Notes under the pieces: generated by a model
Databases searched by the model: none
Told to the model about the DNA's origin: nothing
Seen by the model: only the letters and a program-made list of their open reading frames with translations
Position numbers and translations under genes: made by a program
Part shown: positions 27,559 through 36,678 of the stretch, one piece after another
How positions within the stretch are numbered: the first letter of the stretch is position 1
Layout: each line of letters opens with the position of its first letter
NCBI RefSeq assembly: GCF_001439845.1
Contig: NZ_JYLO01000002.1
Span: forward strand, 434,001 to 498,000
Length of the DNA stretch: 64,000 nt
Direction of reading: 5' to 3'
Origin: Pseudomonas lactis
GTDB lineage: Bacteria; Pseudomonadota; Gammaproteobacteria; Pseudomonadales; Pseudomonadaceae

Positions 27559-28851
27559 ATGCTCGCAACCCTGGGTGTCATCACCATCCTGTGCCTGCTC
27601 GCTGCCGTCATGAGCAAGCGCCTCTCGCCGCTGGTGGCCTTGATCGCCTTGCCGATCATTGCCGCGCTGATCGGTGGATTCGGCCTGCAAACCAGCGCCT
27701 TCATCATTACCGGTATCAAGAACGTCGCCCCTGTGGTGGGCATGTTTGTGTTCGCGATCCTGTTTTTCGGGATCATGACCGATGCGGGCATGCTCGATCC
27801 TATTATTGATCGCATCCTGCGTACGGTCGGGACGCGTCCTACACGAATTGTGGTGGGTACTGCGACCCTGGCGTTGCTGGTGCACCTGGACGGCTCTGGC
27901 GCGGTGACCTTTCTGGTGACGGTGCCGGCGATGCTGCCGCTGTATACGCGCCTCGGCATTGATAAACGCATCCTCGCCTGCGTGTGTGCGATGGCCGCCG
28001 GCGTCAACTTCCTGCCCTGGACCGGCCCGGTGCTGCGTTCGTCGGCGGCGCTGCATGTGCCGGTGGCCGACCTGTTCCAGCCGCTGATCCCGGTGCAGAT
28101 CGTCGGGCTGATCTTTGTCTTCGCCTGCGCCTGGTGGCTGGGCCATCGCGAAGAAAAGCGCCTGGGCCTGGGCGCCGGTTCCAGCGTGGAGGCGGTGCCG
28201 CAACGAGTGCTCAGCGATGACGACATCACGCTGCGTCGTCCACGGTTGTTCTGGGTCAACCTGATGCTGACCGTGCTGGTGATGGTGGTGATGATCGCCG
28301 GCTGGGTCGACCCGGTGGTAATGTTCATGCTCGGCACCGTGGTTGCGTTGTGCATCAACTATCCCAACGTGGACGCCCAGCGTGCGCGCATCGACGCCCA
28401 TGCGAAAACCGCCCTGACCATGGCCAGTATCCTGCTCGCCGCCGGGGTATTTACCGGCATCATGCAAGGCACCGGCATGCTCAAGGCCATCGCCGAAGTG
28501 GCGGTGGCGCAGATTCCGGCGGGCCACGGCAAGTTGATCCCGGCCGTCGTGGGCTTTTTGTCCATGCCCCTGAGCATGTTGTTTGACCCCGATTCCTACT
28601 ATTTCGGCGTGATGCCGGTGATCGCCGAAGTCGGCAAGGCCTTGGGCGTCGACCCGCTTCAGGTGGCCCAGGCTTCGCTGCTGGGCGTGCACACCACCGG
28701 CTTCCCGGTCAGCCCGCTGACGCCTGCGACCTTCCTGCTGGTGGGCCTGTGCAAGATCGAACTGGCCGATCACCAGCGCTTCACCATTCCTTTCCTGTTT
28801 GCCGCCTCGGTGTTGATGACCCTGACGGCGTTGCTCCTGGGAGTGATTTGA
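27559..28851 (+). CDS. CitMHS family citrate-type:cation symporter
   Basis: A 430-residue inner-membrane transporter with about 12 helices. The pattern LVHLDGSGAVTFLVTVPAML near residue 115 and VNFLPWTGPVLRSSAALHVP near 150 fits the CitMHS family, which brings in metal-citrate or related carboxylates. GGAG lies 6 nt before the ATG. The AtuA-like gene begins one base after its stop codon, so the two are translated from one message. The coupling suggests that the transported acid is the substrate of the AtuA-like proteins, but this is not known. Confidence 0.9.
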   Translation: MLATLGVITILCLLAAVMSKRLSPLVALIALPIIAALIGGFGLQTSAFIITGIKNVAPVVGMFVFAILFFGIMTDAGMLDPIIDRILRTVGTRPTRIVVGTATLALLVHLDGSGAVTFLVTVPAMLPLYTRLGIDKRILACVCAMAAGVNFLPWTGPVLRSSAALHVPVADLFQPLIPVQIVGLIFVFACAWWLGHREEKRLGLGAGSSVEAVPQRVLSDDDITLRRPRLFWVNLMLTVLVMVVMIAGWVDPVVMFMLGTVVALCINYPNVDAQRARIDAHAKTALTMASILLAAGVFTGIMQGTGMLKAIAEVAVAQIPAGHGKLIPAVVGFLSMPLSMLFDPDSYYFGVMPVIAEVGKALGVDPLQVAQASLLGVHTTGFPVSPLTPATFLLVGLCKIELADHQRFTIPFLFAASVLMTLTALLLGVI

Positions 28852-28852
28852 G

Positions 28853-30178
28853 ATGAACACCTTGCGCATCGGCTCCGGCGCCGGCTACTCCGGCGACCGT
28901 ATAGAACCTGCCGTGGAACTGGCCGAACACGGCGACCTGGATTACCTGGTCTTCGAATGCCTGGCCGAACGCACCATCGCCCTGGCGCAACAGGCGCGTA
29001 TCAGCAACCCGCAGGGCGGTTATGACCCGCTGCTGGCTGAGCGCATGCGCCGTGTCTTGCCCTTTGTGGGGCAGCGGGCGGGGCGTCGACGCCTGCGGGT
29101 GATCACCAATATGGGCGCGGCCAACCCGCTGGCGGCGGCCAGGGAAGTACGGCGTATTGCGGGCGAGCTGGGCCTGGGCCTCAAGGTTTTGGCCGTGGTC
29201 GGCGATGACGTGCTGCACGCCTTGCCTGCCGAGCAGTTGCTGGATAACGGCAAGACCGTGGGGGCATTGGGTGAGCGGCTGATTTCCGCGAATGCCTACT
29301 TGGGTGTGGAGGGCATTATTGAAGCGTTGCGTGCCGACGCCGATGTGGTGATCACCGGGCGCGTGGCCGACCCTTCGCTATTCCTGGCGCCGCAGATGTT
29401 CGAGTTCGGCTGGGCCTTCGATGATTGGCCGCGACTGGGCCGAGGCACGTTGGTGGGGCATTTACTTGAGTGCGCGGGGCAGGTCAGTGGCGGTTACTTC
29501 GCCGATCCCGGCTTCAAGGATGTTGAGGATCTGGCACGCCTGGGCTTTCCCCTGGCCGAGGTCGACGCCGACGGCAATGCAGTGATCACCAAGGTGGCAG
29601 GCTCCGGTGGACGGGTCAGCCGCGCGACCTGCGCCGAACAACTGATTTATGAAGTTCACGACCCGGCAGCCTACTTGACCCCGGATGTGACGGCCGACTT
29701 TTCCCAGGTGGGGTTTGTCGAGGAGGGCGTGGACCGGGTGCGTGCCCAGGGAGCTAGTGGGCGTGCCCGGCCTGATCAACTGAAGGTCAGCGTCGGTTAT
29801 CTGGACGGTTGGATCGGTGAGGGGCAGATGTCCTACGGCGGTCCAGGTGCTGTCGCACGGGCCGAGTTGGCGCGGGACGTGGTACTCAAGCGTCTCGCGT
29901 TGATCGGCGTAAAGATGCAGGACCTGCGCGCCGAGTTGATTGGCATGGATTCACTGCACGGCCCACGCAGCAGCGTCGAGCCTTGGGAAGTGCGCCTGCG
30001 GGTCGCCGCCCGGTGTGAGGAGCGTGGCGACGCGGTGCGGATCGGCAATGAAGTGGAGACCCTCTACACCAACGGCCCGGCCGGCGGCGGTGGGGCGAGC
30101 AAGGGCGTACGCCAGGTGGTGGCGGTCGCGTCGTTGCTGTTGCCCCGTGAAGCGGTCAAACCGAGGATTGAAGAATGA
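28853..30178 (+). CDS. AtuA-like protein, large subunit (DUF1446)
   Basis: A 441-residue protein of the DUF1446 family, named after AtuA of the acyclic terpene utilisation pathway. Visible features: IGSGAGYSGDRIEPAVEL at the N-terminus, VVITGRVADPSLFLAP near residue 165, and a Gly-rich segment NGPAGGGGASKGVRQ near 405. The biochemical reaction of the family is not established. The gene starts one base after the CitMHS stop and overlaps the following small gene by 4 nt (ATGA). Together the two correspond to the two halves of longer fused AtuA proteins. Confidence 0.88.
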   Translation: MNTLRIGSGAGYSGDRIEPAVELAEHGDLDYLVFECLAERTIALAQQARISNPQGGYDPLLAERMRRVLPFVGQRAGRRRLRVITNMGAANPLAAAREVRRIAGELGLGLKVLAVVGDDVLHALPAEQLLDNGKTVGALGERLISANAYLGVEGIIEALRADADVVITGRVADPSLFLAPQMFEFGWAFDDWPRLGRGTLVGHLLECAGQVSGGYFADPGFKDVEDLARLGFPLAEVDADGNAVITKVAGSGGRVSRATCAEQLIYEVHDPAAYLTPDVTADFSQVGFVEEGVDRVRAQGASGRARPDQLKVSVGYLDGWIGEGQMSYGGPGAVARAELARDVVLKRLALIGVKMQDLRAELIGMDSLHGPRSSVEPWEVRLRVAARCEERGDAVRIGNEVETLYTNGPAGGGGASKGVRQVVAVASLLLPREAVKPRIEE

Positions 30179-30495
30179 AACTGCATACGCTGGCCCATTC
30201 CCGCACCGGGGATAAGGGCGACACGTCAAACATCTCGATCATTGCCTACCGCGCGCAGGACTACCCGTTGCTGTGTGAACAGCTGACGGCGGAGCGCGTG
30301 GCAGCGTTCTTCGCGGATTTACTGGAACCCGGTGCTGAGCCGGTTCGGCGTTATGAATTGCCGAATGTGCAGGCGCTGAACTTCGTGTTGCCGGGCATCC
30401 TGCGTGGCGGCGTGACCCGCTCACTGGCGCTGGATGCCCACGGCAAGTGCCTGGGCTCGGCACTGCTGGATCTTGAACTGGCAATACAGACTTAA
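30175..30495 (+). CDS. AtuA-like protein, small subunit
   Basis: A 106-residue protein matching the small domain found at the C-terminus of fused AtuA proteins. It begins KLHTLAHSRTGDKGDTSNIS, the characteristic R-x-G-D-K-G-D motif, and later has NVQALNFVLPGILRGGVTRS. Translation is coupled to the large subunit through the ATGA overlap at 30175-30178. It probably forms a complex with it. Reaction unknown. Confidence 0.87.
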   Translation: MKLHTLAHSRTGDKGDTSNISIIAYRAQDYPLLCEQLTAERVAAFFADLLEPGAEPVRRYELPNVQALNFVLPGILRGGVTRSLALDAHGKCLGSALLDLELAIQT

Positions 30496-30512
30496 GAACA
30501 CCGCAGAGCAAA

Positions 30513-30599
30513 TGTGGGAGCTGGCTTGCCTGCGATTGCATCACCTCGGTACATCTGCTGCACCGCGGTGCCCGTATCGCAGGCAAGCCAGCTCCTACA
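30513..30599. repeat. REPIN, TGTGGGAGCTGGCTTGCC class
   Basis: Inverted arms between the convergent AtuA small-subunit and glutaredoxin-like genes; the right arm ends CTCCTACA instead of CTCCCACA. Confidence 0.9.
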
Positions 30600-30615
30600 T
30601 TGACCGCAGCGGGCT

Positions 30616-30987
30616 TCAGATTGCGGCGAAGCGCTTGTCCAGGTACTCGATGATCACCTTGGAGTCATACATCCAGGTGGTCTGGCCGTTCTCTTCGATG
30701 CGCAGGCACGGCACTTTGATCTTGCCGCCTTGCTCCAGCAGGGTCTGGCGGTCCTGTTCGTTGTTCTTCGCGTCCTTCAAGGCCACCGGCACATTCAGGC
30801 GGTGCAGGGTGCGGCGGGTCTTCACGCAGAACGGGCAGGCGTGGAACTGATACAGGGTCAGGTCTTTGGCGGCAGCATTGACCTTGGCCTGTTGCTCGGC
30901 AGGGCGTTGTTTTTTGCGTGGGCGGGTAAGAAAGTCGCCCGCGATGATGACGTGGCCGAGGCCCACTCTAAGTGCTTTGACGAACAT
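30616..30987 (-). CDS. Glutaredoxin-like protein with N-terminal membrane segment
   Basis: A 123-residue protein with a hydrophobic start (ALRVGLGHVIIAGDFL) that may anchor it, a basic linker, and a thioredoxin-fold domain with the active-site motif C-P-F-C in YQFHACPFCVKTRRTL near residue 50. IKVPCLRIEE supplies the cis-Pro loop and DSKVIIEYLDKRF resembles the GST N-terminal end. A role in thiol-disulfide exchange is likely. GAGG lies 8 nt before the ATG. Confidence 0.88.
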   Translation of the reverse strand: MFVKALRVGLGHVIIAGDFLTRPRKKQRPAEQQAKVNAAAKDLTLYQFHACPFCVKTRRTLHRLNVPVALKDAKNNEQDRQTLLEQGGKIKVPCLRIEENGQTTWMYDSKVIIEYLDKRFAAI

Positions 30988-31044
30988 GGCTGAAACCTCT
31001 TGCCCATGACTGAGGGGGCGCAGCTTACCTGATTTCTACAGGCG

Positions 31045-31075
31045 AAAAAAAACCGGCGATGAACGCCGGTTTTTT
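31045..31075 (-). terminator. Terminator downstream of folE
   Basis: Stem AACCGGCG/CGCCGGTT (31051-31058 and 31064-31071) with a 5-nt loop and T runs on both strands. On the minus strand it follows folE by 14 nt. Confidence 0.88.
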
Positions 31076-31088
31076 CCTGCCTGGCCGG

Positions 31089-31634
31089 TTACTTGATCAG
31101 GCTGAGAAATTCGCTGCGGGTAGCCGCGTTCTCACGGAACTCGCCCAGCATCACCGAGGTGATCATCGACGAATTCTGTTTCTCGACACCGCGCATCATC
31201 ATGCACATGTGCTTGGCCTCGATCACCACGGCCACGCCCAGGGCGCCTGTCACTTCCAACACGGCGTCGGCGATCTGGCGGCTGAGGTTTTCCTGGATCT
31301 GCAGGCGGCGCGCATACATATCGACAATGCGGGCGACCTTCGACAGGCCCAGCACTTTGCCGCTCGGGATATACGCCACATGGGCCTTGCCGATAAACGG
31401 CAACAGGTGGTGCTCGCACAACGAGTACAGCTCGATGTCCTTGACCAGCACCATTTCGCTATTGTCAGAGCTGAACAAGGCACCATTGGTGACTTCTTCG
31501 AGTGTCTGTTCATAACCGCGGCAGAGGTACTGCATTGCCTTGGCGGCACGCTTTGGCGTGTCGAGCAGGCCCTCGCGGGACACGTCCTCGCCGAGTTGGC
31601 CGAGAATCTCTGTGTAATTCTGTTCCAGGGACAT
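31089..31634 (-). CDS. folE: GTP cyclohydrolase I
   Basis: A 181-residue GTP cyclohydrolase I that makes 7,8-dihydroneopterin triphosphate for folate. Zinc ligands are visible in [13 protein letters not shown] near residue 70 and [13 protein letters not shown] near 142, and the substrate region is [18 protein letters not shown]. The ATG at 31634 has CAGG upstream and gives the normal [10 protein letters not shown] start; the frame extends 25 codons further without support. The Smr gene ends 78 nt upstream. Pseudomonads often carry two folE genes; which one this is was inferred only from its neighbours. Confidence 0.95.
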   Translation of the reverse strand: MSLEQNYTEILGQLGEDVSREGLLDTPKRAAKAMQYLCRGYEQTLEEVTNGALFSSDNSEMVLVKDIELYSLCEHHLLPFIGKAHVAYIPSGKVLGLSKVARIVDMYARRLQIQENLSRQIADAVLEVTGALGVAVVIEAKHMCMMMRGVEKQNSSMITSVMLGEFRENAATRSEFLSLIK

Positions 31635-31712
31635 GAAACTACCTGTGGGATTTTCGCAAAGCGCAAGGTTACGGTGGCGGACACATCGCTGCAAGCCTGA
31701 CGAAGGCACTTG

Positions 31713-32270
31713 TTACTCGTCGCGCCCTTCCATCATGGTGCGCTTGAGCATCACATACACCGCGCCGGCACCGCCGTGGCGGGCCTGGCAGGAGGTAAAA
31801 CCGAGCACCTGGGCATGCTGGCGCAGCCAGGTGTTGACGTGGCTCTTGATCATCGGCCGCTTGCCGTCCAGCCGCACAGCCTTGCCATGGGTGACGCGCA
31901 CGCAGCGAATTTCGAATTTGGTCGCTTCAGCCAGGAAAGCCCAGAGGGTTTCCCGGGCTTTTTCCACGGTCATACCGTGCAGGTCGAGGCTGCCTTCGAA
32001 CGGGATCTGGCCGGCCTTGAGCTTGCGCATCTGGCTTTCCTGCACGCCGTCGCGGGCCCACATCAGCTCATCTTCGGGGCCGACGTCGATCACGAACTGG
32101 TCCGACAGGCCATCCACGGTGGTGGCATCGGTGCGCACGGTCGCGGCCTGGCGCAGCTTGGCGATCTGCGCCCGGTCGGTCTTGGGTTTGCCGGTGTCGG
32201 CGCGGTCGTGCTTGATCGGCTTGACGCCGCGCAGCTCGTTTTTGAACAGGGAAAAATCGTCGTCTTGCAT
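31713..32270 (-). CDS. Smr domain protein
   Basis: A 185-residue protein with a C-terminal Smr domain. Motifs: LDLHGMTVEKARETL near residue 95 and CVRVTHGKA near 135, the L-D-x-H and H-G-K signatures of stand-alone Smr endonucleases such as E. coli SmrA and SmrB. Homologues act as nicking nucleases or in ribosome rescue; the role here is not determined. GGAGG lies 5 nt before the ATG. It precedes folE on the same strand. Confidence 0.92.
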   Translation of the reverse strand: MQDDDFSLFKNELRGVKPIKHDRADTGKPKTDRAQIAKLRQAATVRTDATTVDGLSDQFVIDVGPEDELMWARDGVQESQMRKLKAGQIPFEGSLDLHGMTVEKARETLWAFLAEATKFEIRCVRVTHGKAVRLDGKRPMIKSHVNTWLRQHAQVLGFTSCQARHGGAGAVYVMLKRTMMEGRDE

Positions 32271-32345
32271 GTCAGCCTCCGCGAAGGGCGGGCAGTTTAC
32301 CTAAATCGCGGCGGCTAGGGCGCAGGAAACGCTATCCAAGCGCCA

Positions 32346-32666
32346 TCAGTCGTGCTTTTTCATCAGGTGAGAGGCGATATTCAACGACAACGGTTGGCGC
32401 ATTTTCCGACGGCTGCGACGCCACAGCCACACACCCAACCACAGCACCAGCAAGCCGACACCCAGCAGGAGTGCCGAGCCACCCGGGCTGGCATTCAGTT
32501 CGCCGAGTGCCGGCGAATGCCCAAACAGGCCGGCGCCACCAGCGCCCGCCAACAACAAACCTACTATCGCCAGTAACGCGGCAATGCACGCTACCAGGCG
32601 CAGACGCCAATTGCTCGGGCCTTTGGGGCGCAAGCGACGAGCATCAAAACCATCGGATATCTTCAT
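32346..32666 (-). CDS. Hypothetical two-helix membrane protein
   Basis: A 106-residue protein with a basic N-terminal tail (DARRLRPKGPSNWRLR), two hydrophobic helices (VACIAALLAIVGLLLAGAGG and GSALLLGVGLLVLWLGVWLW) and a basic C-terminal tail. The start has GGAGGAAAGG upstream. It lies 75 nt upstream of the Smr gene on the same strand. I do not recognise a family. Confidence 0.75.
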   Translation of the reverse strand: MKISDGFDARRLRPKGPSNWRLRLVACIAALLAIVGLLLAGAGGAGLFGHSPALGELNASPGGSALLLGVGLLVLWLGVWLWRRSRRKMRQPLSLNIASHLMKKHD

Positions 32667-32802
32667 TCCGACCTTTCCTCCAGGGTATCGGCCCTTCGAC
32701 CGGAAGATACACAGGTTGTTCCGGGGGGAGGGGTAAATGCGCCAAATGAAAGGGCTTTGCGGATGAGCGGAGCAATAAACACGCCGCTCACCGCCAGCAG
32801 GG

Positions 32803-33393
32803 TCAGATCAGATCTTTGGCCAGCGCCAGGGTGGCGAAGTTGTCGGCCATGATGGCCATTTCGGTTTGCTGCACGTGCTCGGCGCTCAGGATGCCACCCT
32901 TGTACGGCAGGTCGCGGGTGGCGCAGGCGTCTTCCACCAGGGTGCAGCGAAAGCCCAGGTTCTTGGCCGCGCGCACGGTGGTGCTGACGCTGGAGTGGCT
33001 CATGAAACCGCAGACGATCAGGTCCAGGGAGCCCAGGTCTTGCAGGTGTTTTTCCAGGCCGGTGCCATGGAAGGCGCTGGGCAGCAGTTTGCCGATGATG
33101 GTTTCGTCACCTTCAGGCTCAAGGCCCGGAATGAATTCGCCGCGCTCGCCCTGGGGGTCAAACAGGCCGCCCACCGTGCCCAGGTGGCGCACGTGCACAA
33201 TCGGGCGCCCGGCACTGCGCGCTGCGGTCACCAGTTGCTTGATGTTCTGCACCGCCGCGTCCATGCCCGAGAGGGCGAGCGGGCCGCTGAGGTATTCTTT
33301 CTGGGCGTCGATGATCACCAGGGTCGCATGATTGAGGTTGGCTGCTGCGTAACCGCGACCGCTGAGTTGAAACATCGTCTTTGGAACGGACAT
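32803..33393 (-). CDS. Isochorismatase-fold hydrolase with Ser at the catalytic Cys position
   Basis: A 196-residue protein of the isochorismatase/cysteine hydrolase fold. The catalytic Asp (VIIDAQKEY near residue 30) and Lys (IIGKLLPSAF near 105) are present, but the segment that normally reads G-F-M-T-H-M-C-V-S-T-T here reads GFMSHSSVSTTVRAA, so Ser replaces the nucleophilic Cys. The DNA (AGC CAC TCC AGC GTC, minus strand) leaves no doubt. True isochorismatases also lack the Cys, so the protein may have such chemistry or none. AGGAG 8 nt before 33393 fixes the start; it precedes prmB divergently. Confidence 0.88.
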   Translation of the reverse strand: MSVPKTMFQLSGRGYAAANLNHATLVIIDAQKEYLSGPLALSGMDAAVQNIKQLVTAARSAGRPIVHVRHLGTVGGLFDPQGERGEFIPGLEPEGDETIIGKLLPSAFHGTGLEKHLQDLGSLDLIVCGFMSHSSVSTTVRAAKNLGFRCTLVEDACATRDLPYKGGILSAEHVQQTEMAIMADNFATLALAKDLI

Positions 33394-33632
33394 TCTGGGG
33401 CTCCTGTGAGTGGGGCTTTTGCGACATTGTCCACTGGCTGAGCGCTTCTGTGAATCGCTACTATCGTAAGGTACGCCGTTGCTGGCGTGCAGCCATGTCA
33501 AGAGGCAGGCCTGTTTAACACAATGCGGGCAAATTGGATGAAATCCGACGTACGGTGCCAGGTGTTTCGTACATCGTCGGTACAGGTGAAGGCTGTTAGA
33601 ATCGCCAGTCGTTTTTTCCAGGAGCTTGCCCC

Positions 33633-34541
33633 GTGATCACTTCCCGCCTGCGCACCTTGCGCGACCATATCCGTTGGGCTGTCAGCCGTTTCCATGGGGA
33701 AGACCTGTTTTTTGGCCATGGCACCGACAATGCCTGGGACGAAGCCCGGCAATTGGTGCTGGGCGCCTTGCACCTGCCGTGGGAAATCGCCGACAGCTAT
33801 TTGGATTGCAACCTGGAAGAAGAGGAAATCTCCCACGTGCAGCGCTTGCTGCATCGCCGTATCCATGAGCGAGTGCCTACCGCGTACCTGTTGAACGAAG
33901 CCTGGTTTTGCGGCATGTCGTTTATCGTCGATGAGCGCGTATTGATCCCGCGTTCACCCATAGGCGAGCTGATTGAAGACCGCTTCGAACCCTGGCTGGC
34001 CCAGCCGCCGGCACGCATCCTCGACCTGTGCACCGGCTCCGGTTGCATCGGCATCGCCTGTGCCTATGAATTCCCCGAGGCCGAAGTGGTGCTGGGAGAC
34101 TTGTCCTTCGAAGCCCTGGAAGTGGCGAACCAGAACATCGAGCGCCATGGCGTCGACGAGCGCGTCTACACCGTGCAGGGCGATGGTTTTGACGGTTTGC
34201 CCGGCCAGCGTTTCGACCTCATTGTGTCGAACCCGCCCTACGTGGATGCCGAAGATTTCGCCGACATGCCCGACGAATACCAACACGAACCGGAACTGGG
34301 CCTGGCCTGCGGTGACGACGGCCTGAACCTGGTACGCCGGATGCTGGCTGAAGCGGCGGACCACCTGACCGAGAAGGGCTTGCTGATTGTCGAAGTGGGC
34401 AACAGCCAGGTGCATGTCGAGGCGCTGTATCCGGAAGTGGACTTTGCCTGGCTGGACTTCAAGCGCGGTGGGCATGGGGTGTTTATGTTGACGGCTGAGC
34501 AGTGCCGCCAACACCAGGCCGTTTTCGCTGCCCGGATATAA
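33633..34541 (+). CDS. prmB: Ribosomal protein L3 N5-glutamine methyltransferase
   Basis: A 302-residue SAM-dependent methyltransferase that modifies a glutamine of ribosomal protein L3. The SAM site is [20 protein letters not shown] near residue 130 and the glutamine-binding N-P-P-Y motif lies at about residue 199. The N-terminal helical domain with [20 protein letters not shown] is typical of PrmB rather than PrmC. Start is GTG with AGGAG 8 nt upstream. It stands alone, followed by a REPIN. Confidence 0.96.
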   Translation: MITSRLRTLRDHIRWAVSRFHGEDLFFGHGTDNAWDEARQLVLGALHLPWEIADSYLDCNLEEEEISHVQRLLHRRIHERVPTAYLLNEAWFCGMSFIVDERVLIPRSPIGELIEDRFEPWLAQPPARILDLCTGSGCIGIACAYEFPEAEVVLGDLSFEALEVANQNIERHGVDERVYTVQGDGFDGLPGQRFDLIVSNPPYVDAEDFADMPDEYQHEPELGLACGDDGLNLVRRMLAEAADHLTEKGLLIVEVGNSQVHVEALYPEVDFAWLDFKRGGHGVFMLTAEQCRQHQAVFAARI

Positions 34542-34559
34542 CTGCAGAAACTCGGTCAA

Positions 34560-34648
34560 TGTGGGAGCTGGCTTGCCTGCGATAGCGGTGGGTCAGCTTG
34601 CACTTGTGCTACTGATACATCGCTATCGCAGGCAAGCCAGCTCCCACA
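34560..34648. repeat. REPIN, TGTGGGAGCTGGCTTGCC class
   Basis: Inverted arms between the convergent prmB and the 34670 gene. Confidence 0.92.
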
Positions 34649-34669
34649 TTTTGATTGCATTTCAATCTA

Positions 34670-35473
34670 TCAGCGGTGCGTGGCAATCCAGATCAACAAC
34701 CCCGCCTGAAACACCGTAAACGCCACCAGGCAGGTGATGGTAAAGCGCAGCCCACTGTCCTCACGCTTGAACTTGGTGACTTTCTCCTCTTCCTTGCGCA
34801 GTTTCACTTCCTGCTCCGCCAGGTTCTGGTCGGCCTGTTGCAGCATCTGCGCGGCTTCGAGGATCTCCACAAACTGCACTTTCTCGGTATTCCAGCTGTC
34901 CAGCACGTCGCCGACCTTGCCTGGTTGCACATTGCCTTTGAGGTGCTGCACATCGGCGTAGGCCACATCGAAACCCTGGATACGCAGGAAGTGATCGCGG
35001 CGCAGGCGCGTGGCTTCGTTGAGGGCGTCCTTGTTGGCCAGGTCCACGCCGTCGACGCGGTAGTGTGACCACTTCTTCTTCGCCCAGGCGGCGCCTTGGG
35101 CCACCAGGAAGCGCCCGATACCGCGGTTGGCCGGCTCGATTTCCAGGCTGTTGCCGGGGCCGAAGTGCACGCGGTGTTTATCGTGATCGACCCAGATATC
35201 CAGATGATTCTGCTCGCGCCGTACTCGCTGGCCCGGTAACTGGATGACCATGCGCAACAGGCTGTGGTGTTTGTCATGACGCTCGGCATAGCCGAACTGC
35301 ACAAAGCGCAATGGCCGTGCGCCGGTGGCGCGGTCGGTGGCCAGTGGGGCCAGGCGCAGCATCTTGAAGTGTTCGGCGTGAACGTCGGCCCACGGCAGGG
35401 CTGCTGCCGCGGCAGCTTCGGTTGCGGCCGGGGTCTCGGCGGTAGATTCGGGTGTTGTTTCGGTGGTTGTCAT
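34670..35473 (-). CDS. Hypothetical tail-anchored protein with coiled coil
   Basis: A 267-residue protein I cannot place in a named family. It has a Thr/Ala/Glu-rich low-complexity N-terminus of about 25 residues, a middle globular part with WVDHDKHRVHFGPGNSLEIEP and GRFLVAQGAAWAKKKWSHYR that resembles an acyltransferase fold but lacks a clear acetyl-CoA motif, then a charged coiled coil (QQADQNLAEQEVKLRKEEEK) and a single C-terminal membrane helix. AGGA lies 9 nt before the ATG. The gene sits between prmB and the alpha/beta hydrolase gene. Confidence 0.8.
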   Translation of the reverse strand: MTTTETTPESTAETPAATEAAAAAALPWADVHAEHFKMLRLAPLATDRATGARPLRFVQFGYAERHDKHHSLLRMVIQLPGQRVRREQNHLDIWVDHDKHRVHFGPGNSLEIEPANRGIGRFLVAQGAAWAKKKWSHYRVDGVDLANKDALNEATRLRRDHFLRIQGFDVAYADVQHLKGNVQPGKVGDVLDSWNTEKVQFVEILEAAQMLQQADQNLAEQEVKLRKEEEKVTKFKREDSGLRFTITCLVAFTVFQAGLLIWIATHR

Positions 35474-35572
35474 GCGGCGCGATCCTGTCCAAGCCCTGCG
35501 AGCCGACAGTCTTTTTACTGTCGACTCTGGACTTATCGGCCGTTTTTTCCAGGACTGGAGGCCAATTGCCGC

Positions 35573-36535
35573 TTAACGGGGTTGAAGTCCTTCGATAAAG
35601 CTGACGATACGTTGGCCCAACTCCGCAGCCAGCGGTAGTTTCGGGTCGTTGTAGGAGGCCAGTTGCTGCTTCACGTTATTGGGCACGATGCGCATCACGT
35701 GGTTCATACCTTCGATTACCGTCAACTGCGCGTCGGGTTTGGCCTTCTTCAGTTGCTGGGCGTCGCCTACACCCACTTGGATATCGTTGGTGCCCTGGAT
35801 AATCAGCGCCGGCATATCCAAGCGTGCAAAAGCGGCCGACGGATCGGCGCGGAACAGGCTGATCAGATACGGCTGCACGCTGGGCCGGAAAATACCCTCC
35901 AGCGGGCGCGGCACATCGGCGTCCACCTGGCCGGCCTTGAGGTGATCGAGGATTTCATTGCTGCGCAGCAACAGGGCAGGGGGCAAGTGATCGGCCAGTT
36001 GCTGACGGATAACTTGGTCCACCGGGCGGGCGCTGCCTGACAAGGAAATGACTCCGGCCGGTTCAAGTTGCGGCGCGGCGAGGGCGGCGACCAGCGCGCC
36101 CTCACTGTGGCCCAGCACAATCAGCGGGCCCATGCGCTTGTCGGCCTTGAGCAACTTGCCCCAGGCCACGGCGTCGGCCACATACGCCTCCAGGGTCAGG
36201 TTGCGCTCATCCGGCGTGGCCGCCAGGCTTGCAGCCACGCCGCGCTTGTCGTAGCGCACGCTGGCGATGTTATGCCGGGCCAGTACCCAGGCCAGGCGCT
36301 TGAGGCTGTCGTTGCGCGCGCCGTCGGCGCTGTTGCCGTTGCGGTCGGTGGGGCCGGAGCCGGCGATGATCAGCACCACCGGCACCGGTTTATCCGATTG
36401 CGGCAACAGCAGCGAGCCAAAGAGTTGGCCGCTGCCGGTGTCCAGGCTGATCGGGCGTTGCAAGACGACAGGGGAGGCGGCCTGGGCCACGGCGGTGAAC
36501 AGGGTGAGGGTGAACAGCAGAACTCGCAGCATCAT
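35573..36535 (-). CDS. Secreted or periplasmic alpha/beta hydrolase
   Basis: A 320-residue serine hydrolase. The signal peptide ends in AVAQAA-S; the oxyanion segment LIIAGSGPTDRNGN follows near residue 57, the nucleophile elbow G-H-S-E-G near 145 and the catalytic His in EGMNHVMR near 275. A substrate cannot be assigned. Two ATG codons lie in tandem at the start and the ribosome site is weak, so the start may be three bases further in. It is divergent from aroC. Confidence 0.88.
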   Translation of the reverse strand: MMLRVLLFTLTLFTAVAQAASPVVLQRPISLDTGSGQLFGSLLLPQSDKPVPVVLIIAGSGPTDRNGNSADGARNDSLKRLAWVLARHNIASVRYDKRGVAASLAATPDERNLTLEAYVADAVAWGKLLKADKRMGPLIVLGHSEGALVAALAAPQLEPAGVISLSGSARPVDQVIRQQLADHLPPALLLRSNEILDHLKAGQVDADVPRPLEGIFRPSVQPYLISLFRADPSAAFARLDMPALIIQGTNDIQVGVGDAQQLKKAKPDAQLTVIEGMNHVMRIVPNNVKQQLASYNDPKLPLAAELGQRIVSFIEGLQPR

Positions 36536-36678
36536 AGCGCCATCATTGGAGAGGTGCCGGTTGGACCAACGTCTACCGGTAAGGTTTCGAGGATGAACTA
36601 GTCGGTTAGCCTGCGTATACTGGCCGCCTTAAGTTATTACGGTTGACTTGATTCAACTGATTTCACGGAGCGCCCTGC

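Noticed and set aside
27430..28869. 479-codon open frame on the minus strand opposite the CitMHS gene
   Set aside because: Low-complexity His/Gln/Arg-rich translation, no ribosome site, and it covers a clear transporter gene.
33498..33866. Minus-strand open frame across the prmB start
   Set aside because: It overlaps the conserved N-terminus of prmB and has no family resemblance or ribosome site.
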